A stretch of DNA of 14,378 bases from C7867-002 sp964637485 (GCA_964637485.1 CAZWUU010000017.1:1-14378); one strand, 5' to 3'. Shown: positions 6,834-13,745, counted from the first letter of the stretch. Numbers and translations are program-made. Notes: generated by a model from the letters alone, not told the origin.

Positions 6834-7066
6834 GAGTCCACACAACAACAATACCCAACTACAAACGAAATAGAGTGGTCCTCAACCGAAGATACTGTTC
6901 CAATACCCCCTCATTTTTGAGATTCCCCAGCTATGTTGCCGAAGTGCCGTGACCGAATGAACGGTATACGGGAGCTCAGCTGTTTTGCTGGTTTTATGTA
7001 CAAGGGCGCCTGAACCTAGGGTACAAGCCGGGCGGCAGAACCGAGCCCTAAGGCCGAAGACCACTG
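6795..7066 (-). ncRNA. Structured RNA gene 1, about 270 nt, unassigned
   Basis: The region is bounded by a TTGACA promoter (7073-7100) and a 13-bp terminator (6795-6833) and contains no credible protein gene. The predicted 5' end, AGTGGTCTTCGGCC (7065-7052), pairs over 14 bp with GGTTGAGGACCACT (6887-6874), so a terminal helix encloses about 165 nt. Inside are a 6-7 bp helix (7051-7046 with 7021-7015), a hairpin at 6971-6947 (CCGT/ACGG and ACCG/CGGT) and a helix joining GAGCTCCC to GGGGAATCTC. A U/G-rich, apparently unpaired stretch of about 40 nt then leads to the terminator. The gene lies between the second mreB and RNA gene 2. I cannot match it to tmRNA, RNase P, SRP or 6S RNA. Confidence 0.62.
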
Positions 7067-7072
7067 CTGGCA

Positions 7073-7100
7073 ATATTAATACTATTCAGCAGTCTGTCAA
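7073..7100 (-). promoter_or_regulatory. Promoter of RNA gene 1
   Basis: On the minus strand, TTGACA (7100-7095), a 16-base spacer and TAATAT (7078-7073). The predicted start near 7066 coincides with the first base of the long terminal helix, which supports both the promoter and the RNA. It sits 9 bases after the second mreB stop, so the RNA is separately transcribed. Confidence 0.7.
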
Positions 7101-7108
7101 GTACAATA

Positions 7109-8122
7109 TTATCTCTTGGAAATGATTGTCTTCTTATATGTATCCAGGTGGTCGAGGGCAATACCAGTGCCCTTGGCAACACAAAACAGTGGGTCAGATG
7201 CGAGCTGAGCCTTCACTCCTGTTCGTCTGAAAACCAATTCAGGAAAATTGCGCAACATCGAAGATCCTCCGGTCATGGTTATTCCCTGATCGATGATATC
7301 AGCCGCTAGTTCTGGCGGAGTCTCCTGCAACACGTCTTTCATCGCCTTTATCATATCGCGTAACGGTGCCGAAATCGCCTTTACGATTTCATTTGTTTTT
7401 ATTTCTGTTGAACGCGGAAGTCCTGTTATGAAATCTCGCCCTTTGACAATCATTCCGAGTTCTTCATCGAGAGGTATGGCAGAACCTATCTGAATCTTTA
7501 TAAGTTCTGCAGTGTGATCGCCAATAGCGAGATTGAATGTTTTCTTTATATAGTCTGCAATGGCGGCATCGAGCTTATTACCGGCACATTTTACCGATGT
7601 TGATGCGACTATACCGCCTAGAGAAATCACCGCCACATCAGTGGTACCGCCACCTATATCTGCAATCATATGTCCTTTGGCTTCCTGAATGGGAATACCG
7701 GCTCCGATAGCCGCAAGTATCGGCTCCTTTATGACATATGCGTTTTTTGCGCCAGCGCGGGTGGCCGCTTCTATGACCGCACGTCTTTCTGTCGATGTGA
7801 CTGACGCGGGCACAGACACCAGAACGTCTGGCTTTATGATTGAGAATCGTCCCATTGCCTTGTCTATGAAATATCGAAGCATCGCTTCCGTAACTCTGTA
7901 ATCAGCTATCACACCATCTCTCATGGGCCTATAGGCGATGATGCTATCTGGAGTGCGGCCCAGCATTTCCTTTGCCTCATTTCCAACTGCCAAAACTTTC
8001 TTATCAATTTCAGAAACAGCCACCACTGACGGCTCATTCAGCACTATGCCCTTTTTCGGAACAAACACTAGAGTATTCGCCGTTCCGAGATCAATACCGA
8101 GCTTTGGAGAAAATATAGACAT
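7109..8122 (-). CDS. mreB: Actin-like rod shape protein MreB (second, stand-alone copy)
   Basis: A protein of 337 residues, full length for MreB. The phosphate-1 motif is KLGIDLGTANTLVFV, followed by KEMLGRTPDS, the phosphate-2 motif MIADIGGGTTDVAVISLGG, and a C-terminal adenosine region MTGGSSMLRNFPE. That last motif departs from the GGGALI form of the first copy, though Gly-Gly remains. No mreC or wall gene follows on the same strand; the next units are RNA genes. The ATG at 8122 lies 11 bases after a TGTGATAGA box and has no Shine-Dalgarno sequence. The gene is divergent from the MurA-like gene. Bacteria with several MreB paralogues (Bacillus has MreB, Mbl and MreBH) use them as co-polymers or for distinct wall tasks; which holds here is unknown. 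Confidence 0.93.
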   Translation of the reverse strand: MSIFSPKLGIDLGTANTLVFVPKKGIVLNEPSVVAVSEIDKKVLAVGNEAKEMLGRTPDSIIAYRPMRDGVIADYRVTEAMLRYFIDKAMGRFSIIKPDVLVSVPASVTSTERRAVIEAATRAGAKNAYVIKEPILAAIGAGIPIQEAKGHMIADIGGGTTDVAVISLGGIVASTSVKCAGNKLDAAIADYIKKTFNLAIGDHTAELIKIQIGSAIPLDEELGMIVKGRDFITGLPRSTEIKTNEIVKAISAPLRDMIKAMKDVLQETPPELAADIIDQGITMTGGSSMLRNFPELVFRRTGVKAQLASDPLFCVAKGTGIALDHLDTYKKTIISKR

Positions 8123-8193
8123 ACAGAAGAGACTCTATCACAAAGCCAAGCGATATCAACAGTAAATCGAATCAGTATGATTATCCACATGTC

Positions 8194-8223
8194 TTGATTG
8201 TCTAATAGCGTATATGCTATAAT
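8194..8223 (+). promoter_or_regulatory. Extended -10 promoter of the HTH-MurA gene, giving a near-leaderless mRNA
   Basis: TTGATT (8194-8199), an 18-base spacer, then TGCTATAAT with a perfect -10 at 8218-8223. Only 8 bases separate the -10 from the ATG at 8232, so transcription should start at or within two bases of the start codon. There is no Shine-Dalgarno sequence. The region is shared with the divergent mreB, and the HTH domain encoded just downstream makes autoregulation here possible. Confidence 0.7.
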
Positions 8224-8231
8224 GCTCCTAT

Positions 8232-9755
8232 ATGAAAATCGATACCACATTAGCCAAAATCGGCCATAAAATTGCATCATTGCGCGAAGAGCGCGGTATT
8301 ACTCAATCCGCCCTTGCAAAGAAAATCGGTACCACCCAGAGCGTTATTGCAAGAATAGAGAAAGGCGAACAAAATCTGTCAGCAAAGACTCTGGCTAAAA
8401 TCAGTGAAGCTCTAGACCGAGAGATCGTCACTCTGTCGAGTGGCGGTGCGGTCAACTTTAAGATAGAGGGTGGCAGGAAGTTGAGCGGTGAGATTACAGT
8501 CAGAACTTCGAAGAATGGCGCGCTCGGCGTCATGATCGCTTCCCTGCTCAATAAGTCAAAAACAATCATTAAGGATACTCCGAAAATAGAAGAGGTTTAT
8601 AGGATCATTGAGGTATTGCACAGTATCGGAGTAAAGGCCGAGTGGAATGACAATGATTTGACGATCACACCTCCGGTAAAATTTGATCTGACCAGAGCTG
8701 AGTATTTTTCACAGGCCAGAACCAGAAGCGAGATCATGCTCATCGGCTCGCTCATTCATTTTCTGAAAAACTTCAAAGTAAACCAGCCTAGTGGCTGCCG
8801 ACTTGGAAAAAGGACAGTCAAGCCATATCTATATGCATTAGAGAAGCTGGGCGTGAGAATAGAAACCACATCGAAACATTATGAAGTATCTCATGATGGC
8901 CTTCGAAGAGATCAGACCATCATCATGTACGAGGCCGGCGATACCGTCACTGAAGCGGTACTCATGGCCAGCGCTCTCATTCCTGGCAAAACTACAATAA
9001 AGTATGCTTCAGCAAACTATCAGGTACAGGATGTCTGTTTCTTTTTGGAGGAGGCCGGTGTAAAAATCGAAGGTATAGGTACTTCTACTCTTGTAGTCCA
9101 CGGCATAGAATCGATAGACATACCTCTTACATATCATCTGGGAGAAGATCCCATAGAGGCTATGTCGCTAGTCACGGCAGCCATTGTTACAAAATCAGAA
9201 ATAACAATTAAACGATGCCCTTCTGATTTCCTGGAAATGGAATTGTTAAAACTCGAGAAGATGGGATTTAAATATGAAGTACTCGCTAACTATAAAGGCA
9301 AGAATGGCAGGATTAATCTCGTCGATATAAAAACCAAAGAATCTAGTTTGCAGGCATTGGATGAGAAGATCCACGCCATGCCATATCCGGGTATAAACAT
9401 GGACAATCTCCCGTTTTTTGCTCTGATAGGAGCTTGTGCCGAAGGAGAGACGTTTATTCATGACTGGGCATATGAGGAAAGAGCAATATATTTCAAAGAG
9501 CTCGACAAGCTCGGTGCCGAATCGATATTGGCTGACCCTCATCGTTTTTACATAAAAGGTCCAGTCAAATTCAAATCGGCTGAGCTCGTCTGCCCACCCG
9601 CACTTCGACCATCCGTCATACTTATGCTCGGAATGATGGCCGCACCGGGTACGTCGATACTTCGAAACATATACAACATCAATCGCGGATATGAAGATCT
9701 GGCTAATAGATTGAATAAACTTGGTGCAAAGATTGAAACTTTCAGGGATTTATAG
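8232..9755 (+). CDS. murA: XRE-type HTH domain fused to a MurA-like UDP-GlcNAc 1-carboxyvinyltransferase
   Basis: A protein of 507 residues against about 420 for MurA. Residues about 8-66 form a Cro/C1-type helix-turn-helix (IASLREERGITQSALAKKIG, then QSVIARIEKGEQNLS). From about 74 the EPT fold begins. MurA adds enolpyruvate from PEP to UDP-GlcNAc, the first committed wall step. Kept key residues, by comparison with E. coli: Lys22-Asn23 (K94-N95), catalytic Cys115 in PSGCRLGKR (C189), Asp305 in YPGINMD (D391), Arg397 in NRGYED (R485). Changed: Asp369 of TDLR is Ala457 (PPALR) and Arg232 is Pro307. A wall enzyme carrying a DNA-binding head suggests a sensor-regulator or a moonlighting role. 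The start is set by the promoter ending 8 bases upstream. Confidence 0.88.
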   Translation: MKIDTTLAKIGHKIASLREERGITQSALAKKIGTTQSVIARIEKGEQNLSAKTLAKISEALDREIVTLSSGGAVNFKIEGGRKLSGEITVRTSKNGALGVMIASLLNKSKTIIKDTPKIEEVYRIIEVLHSIGVKAEWNDNDLTITPPVKFDLTRAEYFSQARTRSEIMLIGSLIHFLKNFKVNQPSGCRLGKRTVKPYLYALEKLGVRIETTSKHYEVSHDGLRRDQTIIMYEAGDTVTEAVLMASALIPGKTTIKYASANYQVQDVCFFLEEAGVKIEGIGTSTLVVHGIESIDIPLTYHLGEDPIEAMSLVTAAIVTKSEITIKRCPSDFLEMELLKLEKMGFKYEVLANYKGKNGRINLVDIKTKESSLQALDEKIHAMPYPGINMDNLPFFALIGACAEGETFIHDWAYEERAIYFKELDKLGAESILADPHRFYIKGPVKFKSAELVCPPALRPSVILMLGMMAAPGTSILRNIYNINRGYEDLANRLNKLGAKIETFRDL

Positions 9756-9814
9756 AATATTTCCAAATCATCTATAAATATTGTCAATCTCTATGCCGAT
9801 AGCCAAATAAAAGC

Positions 9815-9820
9815 TATAAA
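9815..9820 (+). promoter_or_regulatory. -10 box directly before priA
   Basis: TATAAA is followed by six bases and the ATG at 9827, so a leaderless priA mRNA is predicted. No good -35 is found at the normal distance. The 71-base gap after murA shows nothing else clear. Confidence 0.4.
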
Positions 9821-9826
9821 TACGGC

Positions 9827-11743
9827 ATGAATATCATCACGGTTGCACCGATAACAAGGAGAAAAGTGCCAGATAAATTGCACTATTTCACGGCAAAAAA
9901 TGTATCTGTCGGCGCCATAGTGACCATACCCATCAGGGCCAATATCATTCACGGAATAGTTTTGGATGTACATAAGGCCTCCGACCTAAAGACTGAAATC
10001 AGAAATGCCCCATATGAAATCAGAAAGATGGACAGGGTCAAGACAGAGGCCTTCTTTACGGATGGTTTTGTCGAAGCGGTAAAACTACTGTCTCGATATT
10101 ACGCCACCTCAGAGGGTTCAATATTTGGCTCGGTCATTTCAGAGGTCATACTGGAAAATGCCAATCGAATAGCTCCGCCCCTGCCCCTCCAGTCCTCATT
10201 CCTACAGACGAGCTCGAGTGAGGCAGAGACATTTGCCGTACAAGGAGATGACGATGATCGAATTAGCTCCTGGAAAAGTCTCATCAGACAGCAGTTCGCC
10301 AAAAAGCGATCGGTCGCAATATATGTACCGACAATAGAAGATGTCCGACAATTTTTCGATATATTGGAAAAAGGCATAGAGGGATATATATATTCTATCC
10401 ACGGCAGTATGACCAAGAAAAAAATTCTGGATACTTGGAGTGACATAGCCACCACAAACCACCCAGTAGTCGTGATTGCCACCCCGTCCTTTCTGGCATT
10501 GCCTAGGAATGATTTTGAAACCGTCATAATCGAACGAGAAAATGGTCGTGGTTGGATGGGCATGAAATCGCCACAAATAGATCTGCGTCATGCCTGCGAA
10601 ACATTGTCGCGCCAAGAAAGGAAGTCAGTATATCTCTCTGATCTTTTACTACGAACAGAGACATTACACCGAGTTGATAATAGAGAAGTCGCTCACGGAA
10701 CACCGTTTAAATGGCGATCAATATCTACCGGGAGCGACATCGTCGTCAGTATGAAACGAGATGATGAGAAGAGCGACAAGCCGTTGGGGTTTAGAATATT
10801 TAGCAGAGAATTGGAGGATATCATCAGGAAAAATATTGATGAGAATACCAACCTATTCATGATGACCGCAAGACGCGGCCTGGCTACGCTCACCGTCTGT
10901 GATGATTGCGAAAACATCATCTCATGCGACAAGTGCAATACCCCTCTGGTATCGCATTCATCGAAATTGACTGGAAAAAACTTTTTCATGTGTCATGCTT
11001 GCGGAGAAAAAAAGATTGTAAACGATACATGTAGCGTATGCGGAGGTCACCGCCTATCGCCTATGGGCATCGGTACTGACAGAGTGAAAAAGGAACTGCA
11101 GGATAAATTTGAAAACATAAACGTCTTCCAGATCGATGCGGATACGACAACCACCGAAAAGCAGGTGTCTGACACTGTAAGAAATTGGCGGGCCAAGCCG
11201 GGATCTGTACTCATTGGCACCGAACTTGCAGTAAATCACCTGGGTGGACAGGTCGATCACGTAGCTGTTGTGACGCTCGATTCCCTATTTGCCATACCAG
11301 ATTTTCGTATAGAAGAGAGACTCATGTATCTGCTCACCAGACTTCGCACGTTAGCGACAAGAACATTCTTGGTACAAACTAGAAGAATCGACGAACGCGT
11401 CTTCGAGTATGGAGCCAAGGGCAATCTGAGTGACTTCTATAGATCGGTCGTAGCTGATCGGAAGAAGTACGACTATCCTCCATTCAGTACCATCATAAAG
11501 ATTTCCATAGAAGGCAAAAAAGAGGTCATTGCAAAGCAAATGGGAGAACTCCAGGCATATTTTTCGCCTTTTGAGATAGAAGTGTTTCCTGCTTTTACCT
11601 CGAGCGATAAGGGCGCATCCATTATTCACGGTATGATACGTATCGCTGACAAAAGCTGGCCCGATACGGATCTTGTAGATAAGTTGATGGAAATGCCTCC
11701 TGAAGTTCACATTAAAATCAACCCGGAATCGATCTTGAACTGA
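9827..11743 (+). CDS. priA: PriA-like replication restart protein with degenerate helicase motifs
   Basis: A protein of 638 residues (E. coli PriA has 732). The N-terminal DNA-binding domain (1-110) and the zinc region are recognisable: TARRGL, then eight cysteines at 358, 361, 367, 370, 389, 392, 402 and 405, followed by GIGTDRVKKEL. The C-terminal domain (DRKKYDYPPF) is also present. The ATPase is not: no Walker A appears where GxTGSGKT should precede VAIYVPTIEDV (about 148-170), DEEH is EREN (236-239), and the QVAGRAGR motif is RLRTLATR (505-512). Helicase activity is therefore unlikely. UniProt makes the same statement for actinobacterial PriA. It may act as a DNA-binding scaffold for loading the replicative helicase. 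The order priA-def-fmt is conserved in many bacteria. Confidence 0.88.
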   Translation: MNIITVAPITRRKVPDKLHYFTAKNVSVGAIVTIPIRANIIHGIVLDVHKASDLKTEIRNAPYEIRKMDRVKTEAFFTDGFVEAVKLLSRYYATSEGSIFGSVISEVILENANRIAPPLPLQSSFLQTSSSEAETFAVQGDDDDRISSWKSLIRQQFAKKRSVAIYVPTIEDVRQFFDILEKGIEGYIYSIHGSMTKKKILDTWSDIATTNHPVVVIATPSFLALPRNDFETVIIERENGRGWMGMKSPQIDLRHACETLSRQERKSVYLSDLLLRTETLHRVDNREVAHGTPFKWRSISTGSDIVVSMKRDDEKSDKPLGFRIFSRELEDIIRKNIDENTNLFMMTARRGLATLTVCDDCENIISCDKCNTPLVSHSSKLTGKNFFMCHACGEKKIVNDTCSVCGGHRLSPMGIGTDRVKKELQDKFENINVFQIDADTTTTEKQVSDTVRNWRAKPGSVLIGTELAVNHLGGQVDHVAVVTLDSLFAIPDFRIEERLMYLLTRLRTLATRTFLVQTRRIDERVFEYGAKGNLSDFYRSVVADRKKYDYPPFSTIIKISIEGKKEVIAKQMGELQAYFSPFEIEVFPAFTSSDKGASIIHGMIRIADKSWPDTDLVDKLMEMPPEVHIKINPESILN

Positions 11744-11768
11744 TAATCTGGAGCACCTGGCATTTTCA

Positions 11769-11777
11769 TGATATAGT
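11769..11777 (+). promoter_or_regulatory. Extended -10 directly before def
   Basis: TGATATAGT ends 6 bases before the ATG at 11784, predicting a leaderless def-fmt mRNA. The six intervening bases are all T. No convincing -35. Confidence 0.5.
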
Positions 11778-11783
11778 TTTTTT

Positions 11784-12314
11784 ATGGTAAACATCGTGCA
11801 GAAAGGTGAAGCCGTATTACAGGACAAGGCAAAAGAAGTGGCGATTTCCGAGATAGGAACACCCGAAATAAATAGGATTATCGACGATATGCGGTCGGCT
11901 ATGGCACTTCAGAAGGACGGCATCGCTATAGCAGCTCCGCAGATAGGCATCTCAAGAAGAATATTTATCGTCAATTCAGATTTGCTCCGACAAGCAGATA
12001 AGACCTATAAGGGCGATGAAAAAGATATGATATTCATAAATCCGGTCATCACACGTCGCTCGCGAGACAAGAAGGAGATGGAGGAAGGCTGCCTTTCAGT
12101 ACGCTGGCTGTACGGCAAGGTCAACAGGTGCACCAGAGTCTCTCTGTCGGCCTATAATGAAAAGGGCGAGAAAATAAGCCGAGGAGCGAGTGGTCTTCTA
12201 GCCCAAATATTTCAACATGAGGTGGACCATCTGGAAGGAGTGTTATTTATAGACAAGGCTCGTGAGATCTGGGAGATGACTCCGGAGGAAATAGCAGAAA
12301 TGCAGAAAAAATAA
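11784..12314 (+). CDS. def: Peptide deformylase
   Basis: A metal-dependent hydrolase of 176 residues that removes the formyl group from the N-terminal Met of new proteins. The three family motifs are visible: motif 1 GIAIAAPQIG (46-55), motif 2 EGCLSV (101-106, metal ligand Cys103) and motif 3 QHEVDHLEG (144-152, ligands His145 and His149, catalytic Glu146). Motif 1 usually reads GxGxAAxQ; here the second Gly is Ala48, a small departure next to the active site. The C-terminal tail (EIWEMTPEEIAEMQKK) is charged and helical. It is followed by fmt after one base, so the two opposing formyl-Met enzymes are co-transcribed and probably translationally coupled. Confidence 0.95.
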   Translation: MVNIVQKGEAVLQDKAKEVAISEIGTPEINRIIDDMRSAMALQKDGIAIAAPQIGISRRIFIVNSDLLRQADKTYKGDEKDMIFINPVITRRSRDKKEMEEGCLSVRWLYGKVNRCTRVSLSAYNEKGEKISRGASGLLAQIFQHEVDHLEGVLFIDKAREIWEMTPEEIAEMQKK

Positions 12315-12315
12315 T

Positions 12316-13167
12316 ATGAAATACGCATTTTTCGGAAGCTCGAAGGCGTCTATATATGTTCTGGATGAACTGATGAAAGCTGGTTTTAAACCGGATCTTA
12401 TTGTGACAACCCCTGACAAACCACAAGGGAGGGCCATGAAACTTACTCCCAATGTAGTCAAAGCATGGCCTCAAGAGAACCATATTAAGTGCACTGATCC
12501 GGCAATACTTGATGCAGATTTTGAATCAACACTTAGATCATATGAATGCGATCTTTTCATCGTCGCATCATATGGCAAGATCATGCCGGCATCTATCGTA
12601 TTCATGCCAAAATATAAAACCCTAAATGTTCATCCATCACTGCTCCCAGATCTCCGCGGTGCTTCCCCACTCCAAAGCACGATATTGCAGGATAAGAAAA
12701 GTACAGGAGTTACCATCATGAGAATGGACGAAAAGATGGATCACGGGCCACTCGTTGCCGTAAAACATGTAAATATATCCGAATGGCCGACATACGAAGA
12801 ATTCGAAGAATTGATGCTGAGGGAAGGTGGAAAATTATTGAGCTCAATTATTCCAGAATATATATCAGGCAAAATTCCGGAACTTGAGCAGGATCATTCA
12901 AAAGCTACATTTACAAAGAAGATAACTAAGGAACAGGCGGAAATAATATTAAGTGATGATCCATATGCAAATTTTCGAAAGATTCAGGCCTATCATGAAT
13001 CACCAATCGCTTTTTTTACTATAAACAAAAAAGGCCGGAATTTTAAAGTAAAAATTACATCTGCCTCCTACAAAAATGGAAATTTAGTCTTACACAAGGT
13101 TATTCCAGAAGGTTCAAATGAGATGAGCTTTAAGGATTTTGAGTCCGGTTATGGGAAGTTGTCGTAA
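12316..13167 (+). CDS. fmt: Methionyl-tRNA formyltransferase
   Basis: A protein of 283 residues (E. coli 315) that formylates Met-tRNAi using 10-formyl-THF. The N-terminal Rossmann-like catalytic domain has FFGSSKAS, the TPDKPQGR loop (32-39), LNVHPSLLPDLRGASP with catalytic Asn104 and His106, and MDEKMDHGP with Asp142. A shortened C-terminal OB-like domain follows from about 205 and ends early, which explains the reduced length. It starts one base after def with no Shine-Dalgarno sequence, so coupling to def is likely. Its last 38 bases overlap the 3' end of a small convergent gene. GTCG-TAA-CGAC brackets the stop codon and CCGA/TCGG with four T's follows at 13191-13207; both are weak terminator candidates. 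Confidence 0.95.
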   Translation: MKYAFFGSSKASIYVLDELMKAGFKPDLIVTTPDKPQGRAMKLTPNVVKAWPQENHIKCTDPAILDADFESTLRSYECDLFIVASYGKIMPASIVFMPKYKTLNVHPSLLPDLRGASPLQSTILQDKKSTGVTIMRMDEKMDHGPLVAVKHVNISEWPTYEEFEELMLREGGKLLSSIIPEYISGKIPELEQDHSKATFTKKITKEQAEIILSDDPYANFRKIQAYHESPIAFFTINKKGRNFKVKITSASYKNGNLVLHKVIPEGSNEMSFKDFESGYGKLS

Positions 13168-13315
13168 CGACTGCATTTATATAGTTATTGCCGAAGGCCT
13201 CGGTTTTGTTCACAAAATAGTACAGGACTACCCAGAAACACATCATGCCGATCAGGGCTATGCCCATCCACTGATTCACCGGCTGTTTCAGATCAAGTCT
13301 AAGATCGATTTTCAT
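13130..13315 (-). CDS. Small single-pass membrane protein after raiA, unrecognised
   Basis: A protein of 61 residues starting one base after the raiA stop (TAA A ATG). A polar N-terminus (MKIDLRLDLKQPVNQW) leads to a membrane helix at about 17-35 (MGIALIGMMCFWVVLYYFV) and a polar tail rich in Asn and Thr. The layout, N-terminal anchor helix then a short tail, looks deliberate, and the tight spacing suggests an operon with raiA. Its last 38 bases overlap the end of fmt on the other strand. An earlier in-frame ATG at 13360 would lie inside raiA and add a non-homologous leader. I know no family for it, and its function is unknown. Confidence 0.6.
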   Translation of the reverse strand: MKIDLRLDLKQPVNQWMGIALIGMMCFWVVLYYFVNKTEAFGNNYINAVVTTTSHNRTQNP

Positions 13316-13316
13316 T

Positions 13317-13712
13317 TTATCTGCGTCTCCTATACCAGCCATTCTCGCCCCAAGGGACAAAACCTTTCAGCATTGCTTTAACGCGTGCACCGCTCCTGCG
13401 AATATTATTCATGTATTTGGATCGGCCGGATCGAAGCTTTTTCACTATCTCATCTCGTACCTCGCTGATAGCGTAGCTCAAATCTTCTTCTTCAGCTTCG
13501 GCATAGGCATCATATCCGCCACCGACTACGTGAATTTCCGCTCTATAAACATCTCCTTTTTGATGATGAGCAGTCGTTCGTGATAATTCCAAATCACAAA
13601 TAGCCGCGGGATCTTTGCTCACGATCTTTTCAACCTTACCTAGACTGCGATTCACAAATTCGGAAAGTGACGGAGTAAGCTCTACGTTCGTAACCTTGAT
13701 TCTGGTGTTCAT
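13317..13712 (-). CDS. raiA: Ribosome hibernation-promoting factor, short form (RaiA/HPF/YfiA)
   Basis: A protein of 131 residues from Met at 13712. It begins with MNTRIKVTNVELTPSLSEFV, the typical first strand and helix, followed by the CDLELSRTTAHHQKGDVYRAEIHV strand pair and a YAEAEEEDLSYAISEVRDEIVKKL helix. This is the fold that binds the 30S decoding centre and silences ribosomes in stress. It lacks the C-terminal dimerisation domain of long HPF and ends instead in a basic, aromatic tail (GFVPWGENGWYRRRR). A start at 13757 would add 15 residues not seen in the family. A TATAAT lies 33 bases upstream of the chosen ATG. It is followed after one base by a small membrane protein gene. Confidence 0.88.
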   Translation of the reverse strand: MNTRIKVTNVELTPSLSEFVNRSLGKVEKIVSKDPAAICDLELSRTTAHHQKGDVYRAEIHVVGGGYDAYAEAEEEDLSYAISEVRDEIVKKLRSGRSKYMNNIRRSGARVKAMLKGFVPWGENGWYRRRR

Positions 13713-13745
13713 GTTATTTTGCGTTATGCTTGTAAGCTCATTTTC

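Noticed and set aside
6698..6952. A plus-strand frame across the RNA promoter and terminator
   Set aside because: It lies antisense to promoters and terminators of the two RNA units and its protein looks random (His/Ile-rich, then basic).
6469..7066. Assignment of the two RNAs to tmRNA, RNase P, SRP or 6S RNA
   Set aside because: I found no tRNA-like ends or tag frame, no GAGGAAAGTCC or ACAGAA cores, no GGAAG-type SRP loop and no single long rod. By-eye reading could still miss diverged members.
6882..7073. A 63-codon minus-strand frame in RNA gene 1
   Set aside because: It would start with a TTG at the -10 box, upstream of the predicted transcription start; the sequence is explained better by paired RNA helices.
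8154..8159. TTGATA as a -35 for the second mreB
   Set aside because: It is only 14 bases from the GATAGA box, too short a spacer for a standard promoter.
10099..10563. A 154-codon minus-strand frame inside priA, and similar long frames opposite mreB, rseP and murA
   Set aside because: They lie fully opposite clear conserved genes and their products have no sensible domain pattern.
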